Positions 6,380 to 9,354 of a stretch of DNA of 9,354 nt are shown here, piece after piece. The translations under genes were made by a program, and so were the position numbers. Position 1 is the first letter of the stretch. Every line of letters starts with the position of its first letter. Origin of the DNA: Acidobacteriaceae bacterium (GTDB lineage: Bacteria > Acidobacteriota > Terriglobia > Terriglobales > SbA1); the NCBI GenBank assembly GCA_003136335.1, contig PLEA01000375.1:266-9619 (forward strand), in the 5' to 3' direction. The notes under the pieces were generated by a model, which saw only the letters and a list, made by a program, of their open reading frames with translations, was not told the origin of the DNA and searched no databases.

Positions 6380-7921
6380 CTAAACTCCTGCCGACACTAC
6401 CTGCCCCGGAGCAGATCTGAGCGATTCCCTCTGAGCCAATTGTTGGCGGTAGCGAACGTGCCGCAAGCGCGTCATCTCCACCAGCGGCTTCCAAACTGGG
6501 TTCACCAAGTCGTGCTTGATCAGCAAGTGCCAGAAGCGATTGGATCGCTTGTAGAGGTATGACATCGCCAGATACAGCGGGATGGCCTGCCCGTCCTTAG
6601 GGCGGCGGCGCCAGATCGAAGCATGCGAAAACAGGCGTTGATAGATCCATGCATATCCCTGCTCGAGTTCCTGGGGAGTCATGTGCTTTGGCTGAAAGAC
6701 GGCATGACCGGTGTCGTAGAGATTCCAGTCGCGATGCAGAAGGCGCCCTTGCGCTTCCATCTGGCGAAACAATGGCGTCGCCGGGTAGGGCGTCAGGATA
6801 TGAAATGTCGCGCACTCCAGGCGATTCTCTTCGATCCATTCCGCAGTGCGCGCGAAAACGTCTTTGCGATCGTGATCGAAGCCGAGGACGAACGATCCGT
6901 TGACCTGGATGCCATAGTCGTGCAGGATGCGCACGCGCCGCGCGTAGTCGCTGGTCTTCGGCGTCTTCTTGTGGGAGTCGGCGAGATTGTCGTCGGAGAG
7001 CGACTCGAAGCCGATGAATACTCCGGTACATCCCGCGAGCGCCATGTTGCGAATCAGGATGGGATCGTCTGTGACATCGATGGTAACGGCAGCGCTCCAG
7101 ATTTTGTTGAGCGGACGCAGCGCGGCGCACAGAGAGTGCAAGTAGTCGCGGCGCGAGCCTAGATTGTTGTCGATGAATACCGCGTACGGCTGGTCGTCGG
7201 CTTTGAACTCGTCGACCACCTGCTGCGGATTACGCATCCGATACGGCATGCGCAGGCCGTCGGTAGCGAGATAGCAGAAACCGCAGCGGTTGTGGCATCC
7301 GCGGGTGGCGATCAGGCTGGTAGTGGTCAAAAAACTCCTGCGCGGAAGAAGGGGCCGCCGCGGCGACGGATCGTCGCAATAGTCGTTTTCGTACGTTGCG
7401 ACATAGCGAGGTTGCAGGCTGTTCGTCTCTATGTCGCGCAGAATGCGCGGCCAGAGTTGCACCCCATCGCCCAACGCGAGCGCGTCGGCGTGTGCCGCGC
7501 ATTCCTCGGGACACGACAGAACGTGCAGGCCTCCGAAGATCACCTTCGCTCCGCGGGCGCGGTACCAGTCCGCCAGTTCGTAGGCACGCTGCGCGAAGGT
7601 CAAATGCACCGTGATTCCCACCACCTGCGGCATCGGACGAAACGGCGGACGTCCGTCCAGCAAATTCTCATCCCAGTAGTCCACGCGCCAATGTTCCGGA
7701 GTCGTCGCGGCAAAGCTGGTTAGCGCGAGCGTCGGCGTGAGCACGTGCTTGCCGAAGCTCGCATTCGCGTCCTTGCGATAAAACGGATTAATCAGAAGCG
7801 CGTAGCGCGGTTCCACCGCTTCGCCGGGCTGGCTTGGATCAAGCGCGGGCGCAGTGGTCATCTCGCGAGGAATCCAGCGCTTCGGGACGGGGCGAAGGAA
7901 GGGCTGTTGGGATGCGATCAT
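6380..7921 (-). CDS. B12-binding domain radical SAM protein, function unknown
   Basis: The 513-aa product has the layout of class B-like, cobalamin-binding radical SAM enzymes. Residues 40-165 form a B12-binding-type Rossmann domain (YALLINPFY at the start, later [14 protein letters not shown] and ALALGDG). The radical SAM domain follows with the iron-sulfur motif CHNRCGFC (Cys209, Cys213, Cys216, CX3CX2C), then [10 protein letters not shown] (247-256), [12 protein letters not shown] (302-313) and [12 protein letters not shown] (340-351). The C-terminal part ([10 protein letters not shown], then [11 protein letters not shown]) resembles related methylases and ring-modifying enzymes. Such enzymes add methyl groups to, or rearrange, unactivated carbons. 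The substrate cannot be told from the neighbours, which are two tRNA synthetases. The hopanoid methylase HpnP has a similar layout, but nothing else here points to hopanoids. ATG 7921 is chosen because a promoter abuts it; ATG at residue 21 ([10 protein letters not shown]) is a possible alternative start. Confidence 0.9.
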   Translation of the reverse strand: MIASQQPFLRPVPKRWIPREMTTAPALDPSQPGEAVEPRYALLINPFYRKDANASFGKHVLTPTLALTSFAATTPEHWRVDYWDENLLDGRPPFRPMPQVVGITVHLTFAQRAYELADWYRARGAKVIFGGLHVLSCPEECAAHADALALGDGVQLWPRILRDIETNSLQPRYVATYENDYCDDPSPRRPLLPRRSFLTTTSLIATRGCHNRCGFCYLATDGLRMPYRMRNPQQVVDEFKADDQPYAVFIDNNLGSRRDYLHSLCAALRPLNKIWSAAVTIDVTDDPILIRNMALAGCTGVFIGFESLSDDNLADSHKKTPKTSDYARRVRILHDYGIQVNGSFVLGFDHDRKDVFARTAEWIEENRLECATFHILTPYPATPLFRQMEAQGRLLHRDWNLYDTGHAVFQPKHMTPQELEQGYAWIYQRLFSHASIWRRRPKDGQAIPLYLAMSYLYKRSNRFWHLLIKHDLVNPVWKPLVEMTRLRHVRYRQQLAQRESLRSAPGQVVSAGV

Positions 7922-7928
7922 TGTCCAT

Positions 7929-7957
7929 ACTTTATATCACAAAGTGCTTCATGCCAA
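7929..7957 (-). promoter_or_regulatory. Sigma-70-like promoter of the radical SAM gene
   Basis: On the minus strand TTGGCA (7957-7952, five of six consensus bases) is followed after exactly 17 bases by TAAAGT (7934-7929), within an AT-rich run ATATAAAG. It lies in the 62-bp gap after gltX, so the radical SAM gene can be transcribed on its own. The predicted start of RNA falls at about 7922-7921, on the ATG itself. If translation instead begins at residue 21, the leader would be about 60 nt. An alternative -10, TATAAA, would give a 15-base spacer. Confidence 0.55.
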
Positions 7958-7983
7958 ACGGGGGCTGGGCAGATGGCGCTCGT

Positions 7984-9354
7984 TCACCTAGCTTTCTGAA
8001 TTGCCTCTTCGACCCGCGCCAAGGTCGCCTCGCGTCCCAGCACTTCCAGCGTTTCGAATAGCGGTGGGGCATTCTTCCGTCCGCAGACCGCGACGCGAAT
8101 TGGCTGGAACATCTGTCCCGCCTTGATGCCCAGCTCTTGAGCGGCCGCGCGCAGAGTTCGATCCATCGGATCGTGTTTGAATTCGACGTGCGCCAGCACT
8201 TCTTTCGCACGCGCTAAGACTTTCTTCGCCATGGCCGCGTCTCCCTTTTGGGGGATGAGTTCGGCGGGATCGTACGGCGGCAACTGATTGACGAAGAAGA
8301 AGTCGGCGGCGGTGAGCACGTCGCGCAGCAGCTTGATGCGCTCGCGAATGAGGGGCGTGATGCCCAACATTTTTTCGGGCGTGATGTTGAATCCGGCTTC
8401 GCGCACGATGGGCAGCAGGTGCTGGCTTAGATCTTCGATGGGCAGGCCGCGAATCTGTTCGGCGTTGAGCCAAAGTGCCTTGGGGTCGAAAGTATCTTCG
8501 GGGGGGGAACTGGCGGGCGAGGGCGACCGCCCCACAGCGGCCTCCTTGAAGTTCACCACCGCATTCGCCCGATTGATGCCTTCGAGCGAGAACGCGTCGA
8601 TCAGTTCCTGCCGGCTCATCTGCTCGCGATCGTTTTTCGGAGACCAGCCCAGCAGGCAAAGAAAGTTGATGAACGCCTCGGGCAGAAATCCCGCGTCGCG
8701 GTATGTGGTTACGCTCACGACCGGGCCGTGGCGGCGCTTGGAGAGTTTGGTTCCGTCGGGAGCGACCAGCAGGGGAAGATGCGCGAACCGCGGCGGCGCG
8801 AAGCCGTCGGCTTCGAAAATCAGGACATGCTTGTACGTGTTCGAAAGGTGGTCCTGGCCGCGAATGATGTGGCTGATGCGCAGATCGGCGTCGTCGGCAC
8901 ACGAGGCCAGGTGATACGTCGGCATACCATCGGAGCGCAACAGCGCGAAGTCCTCGATGTCAGCGCCCGCCTTCACTTGCTCGCCATAAACGACGTCGGT
9001 GAAACGCACAACCTGTCCAGCCTCGCGCGGTACGCGAAAGCGCAAGGCAAACGGTTCTCCCGCGGCGGCACGCCGATTGCTTTCCTCGCGTGAAAGTTCG
9101 CGCATCCCGGGATTGAACAACCAAGTCCCCTGCGCGCCTGATCTCTCGCTGTCTCCGGTGTGCGCCGGCGTAAAATCGCGGTAGGCTAGCCCTTTCTGGA
9201 AAATGGACTCCGCCATCTGCCGGTGCAGGTCTCCGCGCTCGGACTGCTTGTATTCTTCGTCCCAGCTCAGGCCCAGCCACTTCAATCCCTCAAAAATGGA
9301 ATTGACGGAGGCGTCGGTATTGCGTTCCACGTCGGTATCGTCGAGCCGCAAAAT
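7984..9354 (-). CDS. gltX: Glutamyl-tRNA synthetase, N-terminus cut by the window edge
   Basis: This is a partial class I GluRS (456 residues visible). Reading continues through the right edge as ILRLDDTD, so the first few dozen residues with the HIGH motif lie outside. The enzyme charges tRNA-Glu in the cytoplasm. Visible family features are [33 protein letters not shown], and the KMSKS loop KLSKR with TKLSKRRHG (about 8734-8748). These are followed by FLCLLGWSP and the helical anticodon-binding C-terminal domain ending in [20 protein letters not shown]. Between [12 protein letters not shown] and DPKALWLN lies a serine/proline-rich stretch encoded at about 8500-8541 that the family does not normally have. 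The stop is 62 bp before the start of the radical SAM gene. With GlnRS encoded nearby, this GluRS is probably discriminating (glutamate onto tRNA-Glu only), but that is inference. Confidence 0.96.
   Translation of the reverse strand: MLRLDDTDVERNTDASVNSIFEGLKWLGLSWDEEYKQSERGDLHRQMAESIFQKGLAYRDFTPAHTGDSERSGAQGTWLFNPGMRELSREESNRRAAAGEPFALRFRVPREAGQVVRFTDVVYGEQVKAGADIEDFALLRSDGMPTYHLASCADDADLRISHIIRGQDHLSNTYKHVLIFEADGFAPPRFAHLPLLVAPDGTKLSKRRHGPVVSVTTYRDAGFLPEAFINFLCLLGWSPKNDREQMSRQELIDAFSLEGINRANAVVNFKEAAVGRSPSPASSPPEDTFDPKALWLNAEQIRGLPIEDLSQHLLPIVREAGFNITPEKMLGITPLIRERIKLLRDVLTAADFFFVNQLPPYDPAELIPQKGDAAMAKKVLARAKEVLAHVEFKHDPMDRTLRAAAQELGIKAGQMFQPIRVAVCGRKNAPPLFETLEVLGREATLARVEEAIQKAR
8500..8541 (-). 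other. Probable in-frame palindromic repeat insertion inside gltX
   Basis: The segment encodes [14 protein letters not shown] between two well-conserved GluRS blocks. It contains the palindrome GGGCG-AC-CGCCC at 8521-8532 and a run of eight G at 8500-8507 (plus strand). Typical GluRS sequences pass from the aspartate/alanine-rich turn to DPKKL-WLN without such a proline-serine stretch. About 42 bp (14 codons) keeps the frame. It lies between the KMSKS-bearing core and the anticodon-binding domain, a surface linker where an insert would be tolerated. That it came from a dispersed genomic repeat is inference from base composition. Confidence 0.45.

Noticed and set aside
8288..8914. Plus-strand open frame of 208 codons within gltX
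   Set aside because: Antisense to conserved GluRS blocks including the KMSKS loop; no independent coding evidence.
1..9354. CRISPR array, transposase, integrase, toxin-antitoxin or phage defence genes
   Set aside because: None of these is visible on either strand; all long coding regions are explained by housekeeping or redox functions.

Overview
The window looks like chromosomal DNA of a GC-rich, Gram-negative-type bacterium. The combination of a glutaminyl-tRNA synthetase, a stand-alone CcdA/TlpA/DsbD-alpha thiol-redox cluster, a B12-binding radical SAM protein and many short GC-rich palindromes between genes resembles Acidobacteriota (Terriglobia/Koribacter-like). This placement rests on gene style remembered from that group, not on a search. 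I see no phage, plasmid, transposase or CRISPR signature.

Layout. Positions 1-1088 hold a tRNA-Thr(UGU) on the minus strand, a decayed gene for a small secreted protein (287-802; one nonsense codon and two compensating frameshifts), and a doubtful small minus-strand gene (819-1046). From 1089 to 4367 everything reads on the plus strand: an unrecognised membrane-anchored protein (1089-2138), then a three-gene thiol-reduction cluster. That cluster is ccdA (membrane electron conduit), a TlpA/ResA-like thioredoxin that carries an N-terminal zinc ribbon and a membrane anchor, and a secreted DsbD-alpha-like domain. Together these three correspond to the beta, gamma and alpha parts of DsbD encoded as separate proteins.

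The cluster meets glnS head-on across a 175-bp gap holding two perfect hairpins. From 4543 to the right edge everything reads on the minus strand: glnS, then (in transcription order from the right) gltX followed by a B12-binding radical SAM gene. gltX runs off the right edge and lacks its N-terminus with the HIGH motif. It contains an unusual proline/serine-rich stretch encoded by a GC-rich palindromic segment, which looks like an in-frame repeat insertion.

How the genes fit together. CcdA would carry electrons from cytoplasmic thioredoxin across the membrane, the TlpA-like and DsbD-alpha-like proteins would pass them to extracytoplasmic targets such as apocytochromes or disulfide isomerases, and the zinc ribbon on the TlpA protein is the unusual element. 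GluRS and GlnRS together suggest direct charging of tRNA-Gln. Three genes (ccdA, glnS, the radical SAM gene) have a -10-like box ending only 7-8 bases before the ATG and no Shine-Dalgarno sequence, which hints at leaderless or near-leaderless mRNAs. I did not find a wholly new system; the best leads are the split DsbD cluster with its zinc-ribbon fusion and the insertion in gltX.
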